A DNA stretch of 34,554 nt from an uncultured Pseudomonadota bacterium (GCA_902827015.1 CADEGZ010000007.1:1-34554); one strand, 5' to 3'; shown: positions 1 through 7,945, counted from the first letter of the stretch. A program made the numbers and translations. The notes: generated from the sequence alone by a model not told the origin.

Positions 1-1277
1 TCGTCGATGAAGATATTGTAGAGGGCGAGGGTTTTGATGCTGAACTAGATCTTACTGAGAGAAAACTACAATTTGATGAATTATTCGATCTCAAACGCGC
101 AGCACAGGTAGCGATTGAAAAACAAGGTCGACACCATGCTGAAACAGAAAATCTGTTGAGTCGTTTGGGTGAATGTTTGGTAGGCTTTAAATTAGTTCCT
201 CGGGTTTTTGATACACTTACCGCAGGAATGCGAGGTATGTTGGAAAAGGTTCGTGAGTCTGAGCGTGCTATCATGGAGATTTGCGTTAATCAAGCCAGAA
301 TGTCACGTCAATTGTTTATTAGTTCATTTCCAAATCATGAAACCGATCCTAAATGGGTAGCACGGTATATCGCTGCTAATGAACCTTATTCTAAGCCACT
401 AAGTATTTATGAAGGGAAAATTTTACAGCTGCAACAAACATTAGTTGAACTTGAAAAGGTAACTGGGTTAAAGATTTCAGAAATTAAAGAATTAAATCGA
501 CGCATGTCTATTGGCGAGGCAAAGGCACGTCGTGCCAAGAAAGAAATGGTGGAAGCAAATCTGCGATTGGTGATCTCTATTGCTAAGAAGTACACCAATC
601 GTGGGTTACAATTTCTTGATCTTATTCAAGAAGGTAATATTGGCTTGATGAAAGCGGTCGATAAATTTGAGTATCGTCGTGGATATAAGTTTTCAACATA
701 TGCAACTTGGTGGATCCGTCAGGCAATTACGCGTTCTATTGCCGATCAAGCACGTACTATTCGTATTCCTGTACACATGATTGAAACAATTAATAAGTTG
801 AATCGCGTACAGCGTCAGATGTTACAAGAAATGGGTCGAGAGCCAACGCCGGAAGAACTTGGTAAGCGTATGGTAATGCCAGAAGAAAAAATCCGCAAAG
901 TCTTAAAAATTGCCAAAGAACCGATTTCTATGGAAACGCCTATTGGGGATGACGAAGATTCTCATTTAGGCGATTTTATTGAAGATGCGAATGTGCAATC
1001 TCCGATTGATGCTGCAACAATGGAAGGCTTGCGAGAAGCAACACGCCGTATCTTAGCAGGCTTAACACCGCGAGAGGCTAAGGTGTTAAGAATGCGTTTT
1101 GGTATTGATATGAATACCGATCATACTTTGGAAGAAGTGGGTAAACAGTTTGATGTAACACGCGAGCGGATCAGACAAATTGAAGCAAAAGCTTTACGTA
1201 AATTACGACAACCCAGCCGAGCCGAACAGCTAAAGAGCTTTTTAGAAGAAGAAAACAAAGGTGAAGGCAAGGGTTAA
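1..1277 (+). CDS. rpoD: RNA polymerase primary sigma factor (sigma-70), 3' part
   Basis: This is the housekeeping sigma factor that directs core RNA polymerase to promoters. The reading frame is already open at base 3 and runs without a stop to TAA, so the gene starts upstream of the window; any internal start, such as the TTG at 156, is not the real one. Sigma region 2 is plain ([46 protein letters not shown]). Region 3 contains [14 protein letters not shown]. Region 4 near the C-terminus contains [14 protein letters not shown] and the helix-turn-helix [21 protein letters not shown]. These are signatures of RpoD rather than of alternative sigma factors. The gene belongs to the conserved chromosome and marks the left flank of the integrated element. 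Confidence 0.97.
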   Translation, partial: VDEDIVEGEGFDAELDLTERKLQFDELFDLKRAAQVAIEKQGRHHAETENLLSRLGECLVGFKLVPRVFDTLTAGMRGMLEKVRESERAIMEICVNQARMSRQLFISSFPNHETDPKWVARYIAANEPYSKPLSIYEGKILQLQQTLVELEKVTGLKISEIKELNRRMSIGEAKARRAKKEMVEANLRLVISIAKKYTNRGLQFLDLIQEGNIGLMKAVDKFEYRRGYKFSTYATWWIRQAITRSIADQARTIRIPVHMIETINKLNRVQRQMLQEMGREPTPEELGKRMVMPEEKIRKVLKIAKEPISMETPIGDDEDSHLGDFIEDANVQSPIDAATMEGLREATRRILAGLTPREAKVLRMRFGIDMNTDHTLEEVGKQFDVTRERIRQIEAKALRKLRQPSRAEQLKSFLEEENKGEGKG

Positions 1278-1297
1278 AATTTTAGTGGAGAGCATGT

Positions 1298-1303
1298 TAT
1301 ACT
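1298..1303 (+). promoter_or_regulatory. possible -10 box for the tRNA gene
   Basis: TATACT lies 28 bases upstream of the tRNA, in the 54-base gap after rpoD. The -35 position at normal spacing (about 1275-1280, TTAAAA) is weak and overlaps the end of rpoD. The tRNA could instead be processed from rpoD read-through. Confidence 0.3.
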
Positions 1304-1331
1304 CCTCTTCTTCGTTGTAAAACCCAGTATC

Positions 1332-1408
<77 letters not shown>

Positions 1409-1519
1409 AAATTACTAATAAAATCAATAAGTTAAATAGAAGATTTTTACAATCTGCTTGGCTAACCAAAACCCTTACGTAATTTTTGCGGGACCTGGAA
1501 GTAACACTCATACAGTAGT

Positions 1520-2647
1520 TCATAACGCCACCTCCTGTACACTTTGCTTATCCTGGCATACTAACTTGGGATTGGAACGACGTAATAGTGTGAGTACTAC
1601 TCCACTACGACGTTCTTCACAAACCTTGTTAGTTGCTTCGTAAAGATTTTGTAGTTCGGCCGATGAGTAATGAGTAGTGATTCGTCCTGAGCGATGCCCC
1701 AACAGATCTTGCCTGTCCTCAAGACTAACACCAACCGCACGTAACCGTCGGCCAAATGTGTGTTTTAAATCATGCACACGCACTGAATCTAGGCCGGCAT
1801 TTTTTCTAGCTAAACGCCAGCCAGTAGATAACATTCTAGCCAAAGGCTTGCCTTTAAAACTAAAAACATGTGTGACATGTTTGTCTCGCTCGCCATCTAC
1901 GACAGATCGGGCTATCGCATTGCAAATCACTAGACGATCTTCTCCGTTTTTAACCCATTGACTTGGAACAATGAACACTATGAGGTGGGGTAATTCTGGG
2001 ATCTTAATTTCCCATTCCCAACGCAACTGGCACACTTCTTGATCCCTACAACCCGTATTAACAGCAAACAATGCCATTGTCTTTAAATGTACCGGTAACT
2101 CCTCAAATAATCTATTTTGTTCCTCCCAACTAAGCGGATAAGGTTTTCGCAAATCATGTTCTGGTAACAACTTGATTTTAGGAGCATACCCTAACCAAGT
2201 TAGCCCATACTCGTCCATCCATTCAGTAGAGGCTAAGTTGAGGATCCGCCGAACTACCTTTAATCCGTGGTTAATGGTTCGAGTTTTAACTCCATCTCGG
2301 CGTCTTCCGTCAATAAAGGCTTGTAGAGAGCCTATATGAATGGATTCCAGTGACATATTCCCAATGTATTTTACCAACACCTTGAGCCTTCCTGCGTCTG
2401 AGTGAATACTACGTTTATGCTGGTTTTCCATCAAAAATTTAGTTGCTGCCTCCTGAAACGTCCGCTTAGGCCGTACGCCATACACAGATGCTTGTCTTAC
2501 TTCTTCAGACCGTCTTGCTAGGTACTTCTCGGCTTCTTCGAGTTCGCTAGCGCCAGTGCTTTCGCAAAGTCGGTGTCCAAAGATTTTTTTGTCAATTTGC
2601 CAAAACTCTCCACGTTTGTAGAGCCCAGGCGTTCGTTTTCGTCCCAT
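1520..2647 (-). CDS. int: tyrosine-family integrase
   Basis: This is a 375-residue site-specific recombinase that would integrate and excise the element at the neighbouring tRNA. An N-terminal arm- and core-binding region (about 1-165) is followed by the catalytic domain, with Arg201 in TGCRDQEVCQL, the box VHDLKHTFGRRL (His292, Lys295), His318 in LLGHRSG and the probable nucleophile Tyr327 in TTHYSSAEL. The usual Arg of the HxxR box is Lys here. The ATG has a strong Shine-Dalgarno sequence (GGAGGA, seven bases upstream) even though it lies inside the preceding gene, which it overlaps by 130 bases in another frame. It is the last gene of a minus-strand csrA-xis-int cluster. Confidence 0.93.
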   Translation of the reverse strand: MGRKRTPGLYKRGEFWQIDKKIFGHRLCESTGASELEEAEKYLARRSEEVRQASVYGVRPKRTFQEAATKFLMENQHKRSIHSDAGRLKVLVKYIGNMSLESIHIGSLQAFIDGRRRDGVKTRTINHGLKVVRRILNLASTEWMDEYGLTWLGYAPKIKLLPEHDLRKPYPLSWEEQNRLFEELPVHLKTMALFAVNTGCRDQEVCQLRWEWEIKIPELPHLIVFIVPSQWVKNGEDRLVICNAIARSVVDGERDKHVTHVFSFKGKPLARMLSTGWRLARKNAGLDSVRVHDLKHTFGRRLRAVGVSLEDRQDLLGHRSGRITTHYSSAELQNLYEATNKVCEERRSGVVLTLLRRSNPKLVCQDKQSVQEVAL

Positions 2648-2868
2648 ATTTCTATCCTCCGAAGGTTAGATGCCGCGGGACGACTACTACATTGCTTATA
2701 ATGGTCTACCCAAGCATCCAAATCAAGCCTATCAAACGCAATTCCCTGGGTGCCAATAGGGATTTCTGCAATTGTTGGCCTTACCTCATTATTGAAACGA
2801 TGTCTATCCATGCCCAAGTAGCCTGGGGCATCTCTAAGCCGAATGAGTCTTGGTAACATTGTATTCAT
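2518..2868 (-). CDS. excisionase-like DNA-binding protein
   Basis: This is a 116-residue protein immediately upstream of the integrase. The N-terminal half (about residues 5-60) looks like a winged HTH of the type found in recombination directionality factors: LIRLRDAPGYLGMDRHRFN, then IPIGTQGIAFDRLDLDAW. Proteins of this kind usually sit beside tRNA-targeting integrases and bias the reaction towards excision. The C-terminal 43 residues are encoded in the 130-base overlap with int. An in-frame ATG at 2859 is an alternative start, and neither has a strong ribosome-binding site. It overlaps the csrA-like gene upstream by 35 bases. The excisionase role is inferred from position and the HTH. Confidence 0.75.
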   Translation of the reverse strand: MNTMLPRLIRLRDAPGYLGMDRHRFNNEVRPTIAEIPIGTQGIAFDRLDLDAWVDHYKQCSSRPAASNLRRIEIWDENERLGSTNVESFGKLTKKSLDTDFAKALALANSKKPRST

Positions 2869-3034
2869 GGTCTAGTTCCAGGTTGTATGGCTGTAATTCT
2901 TCTCTAAGAATTTTAATTTTTTTAGGTGCTTTGATACCGATGTAAGTACTTCCATTGGAGTTACGTAATATTGTTATTTGTATATTTTCTCCAATGTTAA
3001 TTGATTGGCCGGGACGACGTTGTAATATTAACAT
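2834..3034 (-). CDS. CsrA-family post-transcriptional regulator carried by the element
   Basis: This is a 66-residue CsrA/RsmA homologue, an RNA-binding dimer that recognises GGA motifs in hairpin loops and at ribosome-binding sites. The opening MLILQRRPGQS matches CsrA, and the main RNA-contact residues Leu4, Arg6, Arg7 and Arg44 (in ILREEL) are all kept, so it should bind RNA. The start has a strong Shine-Dalgarno (AGGAAGGA) that itself contains two GGA motifs, which would allow autoregulation. Legionella ICEs are known to carry CsrA paralogues (LvrC, CsrT). It is the first gene of the csrA-xis-int cluster, and its likely targets include the transfer-operon leader at 8281-8342. Confidence 0.92.
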   Translation of the reverse strand: MLILQRRPGQSINIGENIQITILRNSNGSTYIGIKAPKKIKILREELQPYNLELDHEYNVTKTHSA

Positions 3035-3095
3035 GTTTTTTCCTTCCTATTTTTTCAGCGTTCATTGCGTGTTTCGTTAAATTTAATTTGTCTAT

Positions 3096-3123
3096 CTGAT
3101 AGTGCGTATAAATTTATTGTCGA
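3096..3123 (-). promoter_or_regulatory. possible promoter of the csrA-xis-int cluster
   Basis: On the minus strand TCGACA is followed after 16 bases by TATCAG, and transcription would start about 55 bases before the csrA-like gene. The small palindrome CTATCTGATAG (3092-3102) overlaps the -10 element, which could allow repression. Both boxes are imperfect. Confidence 0.3.
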
Positions 3124-3190
3124 TCTATTTTAGTTAATTGGACTCTTTTCAAATCGCTGTACTTTAGCTAGTAAACGTTGAGTGAAATTT

Positions 3191-3220
3191 TTGTACTTTT
3201 TATTAAGTGATCTTTAGTAT
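3191..3220 (+). promoter_or_regulatory. possible promoter of the regulator operon
   Basis: TTGTAC and TAGTAT are separated by 18 bases. This would give a leader of about 175 bases before the gene at 3403, with both larger palindromes lying inside it. The match to consensus is modest. Confidence 0.25.
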
Positions 3221-3289
3221 TAATCCCATTACAAACAAACATTCAATTTCTCCTTTAGCTCATTTCATCAAGCGCCATTGTAACAAATA

Positions 3290-3313
3290 AAAACGGAAAC
3301 ACGTTTCCGTTTT
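3290..3313. repeat. 24-base perfect dyad, operator or bidirectional terminator
   Basis: Two 11-base arms (AAAACGGAAAC and its reverse complement) are separated by AC. The symmetry suits a dimeric repressor. The CGG/CCG stem with A and T runs on either side could also act as a weak terminator in both directions. Confidence 0.6.
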
Positions 3314-3345
3314 ATCTGGGTAGCATGATTGGGCGCATCAACAGA

Positions 3346-3361
3346 TCTCTTAAATAAGAGA
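3346..3361. repeat. 16-base dyad upstream of the regulator gene
   Basis: Seven-base arms (TCTCTTA and TAAGAGA) flank AA, 42 bases before the start codon of the HTH regulator. The size and position suit an operator for autoregulation. Confidence 0.45.
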
Positions 3362-3402
3362 GAGTTTGGTAGTGAGTGATATTTTAGGAAGGGGGAAATC
3401 GG

Positions 3403-4218
3403 ATGTTCATCAATAGATCAACTAAAGCTAAGATCCAGAACAAAGCATTAATCGATGCAAAATGTTTATTTAAAGGAATAGCCGCATTAGCAAGACTTCT
3501 TGGAGTGAGTCGAAAGCGAGTCAGCAATTGGATCAATCTAAAAGTAAAAATTCCGTATGAGTATTTAATTATTATTTCGGCAATAACACAAATAAGCCTT
3601 GAACGCTTATCACCTTTTACCGAACGGGCTAATAAAATCATCAGACAATGGCGTGCCGCAGGTAATTCCATTGTTGTCGAGAGAGTTATAGCGAGTATCA
3701 CTGTTTTGGAGAACTATATTGATAAATGTTCCATTCAGGCTCAATCCATACTTCTGGGTACAGATGGTGTATTAATTTCAGGATTAACACAACTAGAAAT
3801 CTATAAAGCAGCAGGCAGGGATAAAACACCAGTCATTATATTGGATTTAGAGTCGTTACGGTTGGGATCGCGAACATTATTAGATCTTCATAAATGTTTC
3901 GTTATTAGTGAACAAGTGGCCACTGGTTTACGTTTGGAACAGTTGAGAAGCAATCATCAAAGTCAACGCAACAATCTTAATAAGGGGATTAACCAAAATG
4001 ACGAGAGCATTGCCAGAAGTGTGTGTTTTGACAGCAAGGACACTTATATTCATGCTAAGTTTGCTTGCCTACAAGGGATTTCAGAGCTGGTAAATGCTAT
4101 GGATTGTAAAAAAATATCAATCACTAAAGCAGCTGAGATTGCAAGACTGCCAGAAAATCAACAACGTGCACAACTTCAACAGTTGGGACACCTTATTCAG
4201 GATCGCTTCTATGGATGA
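3403..4218 (+). CDS. HTH regulator with a ParB-like domain
   Basis: This is a 271-residue protein, probably the main regulator of the element. Residues about 24-70 form a Cro/YdaS-like HTH (GIAALARLLGVSRKRVSNW). Residues about 115-152 (DGVLISGLTQLEIYKAAG, then TPVIILDL) resemble the ParB/Srx fold, and residues 238-255 (ISITKAAEIARLPENQQ) resemble the helical region that follows it in ParB-like proteins. A purine-rich ribosome-binding site (AGGAAGGGGG) precedes the ATG. The gene opens a plus-strand operon and faces the csrA-xis-int cluster across a palindrome-rich region. Legionella ICEs usually have a regulator such as LvrA here, but I cannot confirm orthology. The HTH is clear; the ParB-like similarity is from motif reading only. 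Confidence 0.72.
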   Translation: MFINRSTKAKIQNKALIDAKCLFKGIAALARLLGVSRKRVSNWINLKVKIPYEYLIIISAITQISLERLSPFTERANKIIRQWRAAGNSIVVERVIASITVLENYIDKCSIQAQSILLGTDGVLISGLTQLEIYKAAGRDKTPVIILDLESLRLGSRTLLDLHKCFVISEQVATGLRLEQLRSNHQSQRNNLNKGINQNDESIARSVCFDSKDTYIHAKFACLQGISELVNAMDCKKISITKAAEIARLPENQQRAQLQQLGHLIQDRFYG

Positions 4219-4402
4219 AAAGATCATAATGATGGTTATTCAAACCATGCTATCAAAATTGTTTAGTGATCTGCTGCCTGAATTAGCAGTTAATAAAATG
4301 TCGAGTTTAGTTAAAAAATATTTTGAACCTTTCTGTAGGAGTAAATACGTTAACTTTCAGGTTTATTTTATGAATAACTTTTTTAAGACAAATAGGTGGT
4401 GA
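4211..4402 (+). CDS. small hypothetical protein, translationally coupled
   Basis: The 63-residue frame starts at the ATG in ATGGATGA, where the upstream regulator ends, and its TGA overlaps the ATG of the downstream methylase gene. A longer version starting at 4094 would lie mostly inside the regulator gene and is unlikely. The product has a hydrophobic first half (MDEKIIMMVIQTMLSKLF) and a basic, aromatic second half, with no recognised domain. Its place between two coupled genes is the main reason to accept it; LvrB occupies a similar slot in some Legionella elements, but sequence identity was not established. Confidence 0.45.
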   Translation: MDEKIIMMVIQTMLSKLFSDLLPELAVNKMSSLVKKYFEPFCRSKYVNFQVYFMNNFFKTNRW

Positions 4403-6246
4403 TGACTCAACCCATGGCTAACGCTGGACAAATGTTTAAAAAAATATTGTTTGAAGCCAATTTTTTACTTAAAAAATCAGGGCTTACAGAGAGTAAAAAG
4501 CGTTTTTTTCATTTTGCACCTCTGTTGGTTATAAAACTAATGAGTGAGTTTAAGGAGCAGCAGATCCCTTTTCAAAAATCAAAAGGGTTTAAACATAGTT
4601 ATTGGGAGCATTTTTCTAAACTAGAACCTCAACTGATGCTGCAAACTCTAAATCGGATCATTTTGCCAAAATTGGCTAAAACATATAATCATCATACTGA
4701 TTTTTTTGCGCAAAAGTCTGCTATTCAAAATCTCACCGTCTTAAAACAATTGGTTGATAAACTCTCATCACTAAACTTGTTAGAACTAGACTTAGACATT
4801 TTAGGTGATACTTTTGAGTATTTTCTTCATCAAGACTTTCTTGAGAGCAAGCAAGATTTAGGTATTTATTTTACTCCCTGTCATATCGTTAAACTCATTT
4901 TAGATTTAGTTGAGCTTAAACCAGAAGATAAAATATACGATCCCACTTGTGGTGCAGGAGGGTTTTTAACAGAAGCTTTTAAAGTACTTAAAAACCGCTC
5001 TAATGCATGTTCTCAGCGCTTAAACCAAAAAATCGTTTTTGGCCGAGAGATTTCTGACAGCATTAAAATTGCTAAATTAAACCTGATATTAGCAGGCGCT
5101 TGTCCAAGCGGACTGTACCAAATGGATACTTTGCAAAGTCCCGTTTATAACCAATTCAATGTTGTTTTGGCCAACTTCCCCTTTTCTCAAAAAACCAACC
5201 ACAGTGCTTTGTATGAACTTAAAGGTGTTGACGCAAACCCTGTTTTTTTAAAACACATTATCGATGCTTTAATGCCAGGCGGCATCGCAGCCGTTATTGT
5301 GCCAGATCGACTGTTGTTTCATGAGAACCCAGAATATATCAAAGTTAGAATGCTATTGTTAGAGACTTGTGAGGTTTTGGGTGTGATCCAATTGCATGAA
5401 TTTGTTTTTATGCCTTATACCAAACAGCCAACCAGCATTCTCATTTTTAAAAAAGGTGGAAAAACAAAAAGTGTTTGGTTTTTTGATGTGCGCGAGGATG
5501 GTTTTAAGAAAACAGCCAGCTTACTGGGCCGCAGCTGTTTTCCTATTCTTGAGAATGATTTAGATCTATTGCGAACGTTTTGGAACGGTAAAAAAGACTC
5601 TACGCACTCTTTTTCAGTGGCAGTCCACACTATTGTTAAAGAAAAGGTTTATTTATCAATGAATCGATATAAAAACCACAATCAAATCTTAAAAAAGGGA
5701 GTTAAGTTAGGGGAACTCTGTGATATTTTTATTGGTGAAACGCCAAAGCAAAGCAATATTCACTTTTATGGTGGCAAACATTTATTCGTTAGAATTAGAG
5801 ATCTGAACCAACGGATCATCAAAAATACAGAGAGTAAATTGACGGATGAAGGTGTACAGCAATCTAGACTTAAACCTTTAAAAAGGCATACGTTATTATT
5901 TAGTTTTAGATTAACTATTGGAAAGGTCGCTTTTGCTGGGAAAAAATTATATACCAGCGAAGGTATCGCTGGGTTGGTTCCTAAAGACAACCGGGTATTA
6001 TCTCAATATCTTTATTATATATTACCGCAATTAGATTATTCTTTTTACATCAACCGGGGTGCTAAAGGGCAAGAACTGAATAGAACTATTTTAGAGACCA
6101 TCCAAATTCCCTTGCCGCCGCTGCACCTTCAAAGAAAATTAATTCGTACTTTAGATCTTCAAGAACTCAAAAAAGAACGTTGTTTAAAACAAGTGCAAAA
6201 AATCATTTGGTTTAAAAATAAAAAGATCCAGGAATTGATTCAATGA
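4402..6246 (+). CDS. Type I-like N6-adenine methyltransferase fused to a specificity domain
   Basis: This 614-residue protein joins an HsdM-like methylase to a half HsdS. The helical N-terminal part (about 1-130) is followed by the SAM-binding motif DPTCGAGG (180-187) and the catalytic motif NFPF (258-261), a variant of the usual NPPF. Residues about 430-610 form one target-recognition domain (LGELCDIFIGETPKQ; later IPLPPLHLQRKLI) with a helical end as in HsdS. It should methylate adenine within a specific site, perhaps as a dimer that recognises a bipartite or palindromic sequence. No HsdR restriction subunit is present nearby. The ATG at 4402 overlaps the upstream stop; GTG codons at 4396 and 4399 are possible but less likely. 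Confidence 0.85.
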   Translation: MTQPMANAGQMFKKILFEANFLLKKSGLTESKKRFFHFAPLLVIKLMSEFKEQQIPFQKSKGFKHSYWEHFSKLEPQLMLQTLNRIILPKLAKTYNHHTDFFAQKSAIQNLTVLKQLVDKLSSLNLLELDLDILGDTFEYFLHQDFLESKQDLGIYFTPCHIVKLILDLVELKPEDKIYDPTCGAGGFLTEAFKVLKNRSNACSQRLNQKIVFGREISDSIKIAKLNLILAGACPSGLYQMDTLQSPVYNQFNVVLANFPFSQKTNHSALYELKGVDANPVFLKHIIDALMPGGIAAVIVPDRLLFHENPEYIKVRMLLLETCEVLGVIQLHEFVFMPYTKQPTSILIFKKGGKTKSVWFFDVREDGFKKTASLLGRSCFPILENDLDLLRTFWNGKKDSTHSFSVAVHTIVKEKVYLSMNRYKNHNQILKKGVKLGELCDIFIGETPKQSNIHFYGGKHLFVRIRDLNQRIIKNTESKLTDEGVQQSRLKPLKRHTLLFSFRLTIGKVAFAGKKLYTSEGIAGLVPKDNRVLSQYLYYILPQLDYSFYINRGAKGQELNRTILETIQIPLPPLHLQRKLIRTLDLQELKKERCLKQVQKIIWFKNKKIQELIQ

Positions 6247-6326
6247 ACACATTGCCATCTTTAAGAGCCGTATTTTTTCAAAAAAACATATTCCATCATC
6301 ATTTGTTGCCAGGAGAGTTTGCATGA
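6243..6326 (+). CDS. possible 27-residue micro-ORF after the methylase
   Basis: The ATG overlaps the methylase stop (ATGA). The stop overlaps another ATGA that opens an 8-codon frame (6323-6349) with an AGGAGA ribosome-binding site in front. The predicted peptide has no known motif. These may be coupled leader peptides or the decayed end of a longer gene. Confidence 0.25.
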   Translation: MNTLPSLRAVFFQKNIFHHHLLPGEFA

Positions 6327-6445
6327 ACATCTTACTTTTAAAGTATTAACCGTTAGTTTTATTTTTTAAATCGTTGATTTTCAAAAACACTTTTTTTAAG
6401 TGTAGGAGATTTTTTTGTCACCATTTTAGCAAACAGGAAAAAACC

Positions 6446-7801
6446 ATGAGTACCGTATGCAGCGAAACTGAGTTCAGAGCATTAAGGAACAAACAATACC
6501 GTAATATACCCAGAGCCTTGTTAGCCGCTGTGATTAAAGGCTTGCCCGATTATGCGGTGGTGGTTTACTTAACCCTTTATGACTTATCCGAGCTGAACCA
6601 AAAATATCCAGGAACAGTTCTGGCTTCTCATCTCTCTTTATCCAAGTACCTTGATAAGTCAGTAAAAAGTGTCAGCAGAGGCTTAAAAAAACTTAAAAGC
6701 GAGGGCTTTATCGAGTACCAAGAGAAGACTCAGAGTTATCACACGCTGAACATTATTCAGGTTCGCTGCCCAAAATCTCTTGCAGAGCAAATTATTGAAG
6801 AAGAAGTTGACCGTAAAAATGTTGTGCCGCTCTCAATCGCGTACACGCGCTCCCATCGACGAAAACACCCTGTTTCTCAACCCATATCAGCGCCAGACCC
6901 CTTAATACCCATCGATACGAAGGTTTCACCCTCTGGTTGCTCGCTCGTGCAGCCAGAGGTTAACAACCCTATTGTAACCGAACACGATAATTTATTAGCA
7001 GAGGATTTGGCATCTAAACATGAACCTATCATTACCTCTACTGATTTAAAAGCAGAGTCAACAGACAACGTAGAGCAGCTGTACCAACAGTATCAACAGC
7101 ATTTTCAGCAGTTACGTAGTGCGGGAGTTTCACCATTAAATGCTTCCAGGCAAGCATTTAATCACTTTACCCTGGCGCAGCGTACTGCACTTCAACGCTA
7201 CCTCTTAAGCCAACACCACCCTCAATTCGGTTTTGCCGCGTCTAACGAGACAAAACTGTCTAGGGGGGTGGACAAAAATGTCCACCCTATAAGAATAAAT
7301 AACAATAGAGCAGAACAACTCTTGTTAACAATAGACACGCTTGACGCTGTGGATAACTCAACATCTGGTCAAGCCCCTGCCGTAAACTCTGCTGTTCATT
7401 TTAAAAAAGCTTCTGTTGTTGTGAATGGTTTATCGCGAGAACATCTGACAGTCATTAAGAAATTAAAAGCCATGCATCGAAGTGGTGAAATTCATGACAG
7501 TTTACAACCTAAGTATTTGAACTTAGGCGTGTTAATTAAAGAGGTGTTGGTTCACACAAGCAATCCAAATTTAAACAGAATCACGGGCTTTAAACATGTC
7601 TTAAACGCTGCGGCCAAAATGATTCGGGAAGGGACTTGGTCTACCCCTAAGCAATTGTTGTATTGGCAAGGTCTAAAACGCGAGCAAGAAGCCGCACGTT
7701 TCAAACAACAAGAACTTAATATGTGGAAGCAATCTGTACTTTTCGCTCGATTAAATCCGTTTATAGAAAATCTCCGTTATTCAAGTTTATCAACGAAATA
7801 A
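6446..7801 (+). CDS. winged-helix protein, possible replication initiator or regulator
   Basis: This is a 451-residue protein with an N-terminal winged helix of the HTH_36 type (residues about 15-100: YAVVVYLTLYDLSELNQ, then LDKSVKSVSRGLKKLKSEGF). A long, Gln- and Ser-rich middle follows, and then a conserved-looking helical C-terminus (about 330-440: LTVIKKLKAMHRSGEIHDSL, RITGFKHVLNAAAKMIREG). Proteins with this wHTH are often plasmid or phage replication initiators, and some are regulators. The ATG at 6446 has AGGAAA at a good distance; an upstream TTG at 6374 in the same frame lacks support. A strong hairpin (7266-7287) lies within the coding sequence. It stands alone before the transfer operon. 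Confidence 0.7.
   Translation: MSTVCSETEFRALRNKQYRNIPRALLAAVIKGLPDYAVVVYLTLYDLSELNQKYPGTVLASHLSLSKYLDKSVKSVSRGLKKLKSEGFIEYQEKTQSYHTLNIIQVRCPKSLAEQIIEEEVDRKNVVPLSIAYTRSHRRKHPVSQPISAPDPLIPIDTKVSPSGCSLVQPEVNNPIVTEHDNLLAEDLASKHEPIITSTDLKAESTDNVEQLYQQYQQHFQQLRSAGVSPLNASRQAFNHFTLAQRTALQRYLLSQHHPQFGFAASNETKLSRGVDKNVHPIRINNNRAEQLLLTIDTLDAVDNSTSGQAPAVNSAVHFKKASVVVNGLSREHLTVIKKLKAMHRSGEIHDSLQPKYLNLGVLIKEVLVHTSNPNLNRITGFKHVLNAAAKMIREGTWSTPKQLLYWQGLKREQEAARFKQQELNMWKQSVLFARLNPFIENLRYSSLSTK
7266..7287. repeat. 9-bp perfect stem-loop inside the winged-helix gene
   Basis: GGGTGGACA and TGTCCACCC flank a four-base AAAA loop. The stem is GC-rich in an AT-rich gene and encodes the linker RGVDKNVHPIR at about residues 273-283. 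It may be an intragenic origin element, a binding site or an mRNA structure. Confidence 0.6.
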
Positions 7802-7917
7802 TGGAGTCCAGTGCATTTACGATGGAGAAATTAAGATGATTTAAATAATTTGGTTTAAAAAATGGTATAGATTTTCATGATGATGTCCCGATTAATTTTT
7901 TAAATTAATTAAATGAG

Positions 7918-7942
7918 GCAATGAGCTTTAATTGCATTTTTT
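7918..7942 (+). terminator. weak possible rho-independent terminator
   Basis: A 5-bp stem (GCAAT/ATTGC) with an 8-base loop is followed by A and six T residues, about 120 bases after the winged-helix gene and before the promoter at 7988. The stem is short and poor in GC, so termination would be inefficient. Confidence 0.25.
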
Positions 7943-7945
7943 AAG

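Larger units (their letters stand above)
3035..3402. promoter_or_regulatory. divergent control region between csrA-xis-int and the regulator operon
   Basis: No convincing gene was found in these 368 bases. The region is AT-rich and separates two divergently transcribed gene sets. It contains a minus-strand promoter-like pair, a plus-strand promoter-like pair, a 24-base dyad and a 16-base dyad, listed separately. The regulator encoded at 3403 is a natural candidate to bind here. Confidence 0.6.

Noticed and set aside
1458-1961. Plus-strand open frames (61 and 94 codons) opposite the integrase
   Set aside because: They mirror the integrase coding sequence and show no domain or ribosome-binding site.
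3384-3701. Minus-strand open frame opposite the HTH regulator
   Set aside because: It is antisense to the HTH coding region, has no ribosome-binding site and no recognisable product.
4094-4402. Longer version of the small ORF after the regulator
   Set aside because: It would overlap the regulator gene by 125 bases, whereas the ATG at 4211 gives a coupled start at the regulator stop.
6387-6403. ACACTT/AAGTGT hairpin before the winged-helix gene
   Set aside because: The stem is only six AT-rich base pairs with a T-run in the loop and no proper U tract after it, so it is not a convincing terminator.
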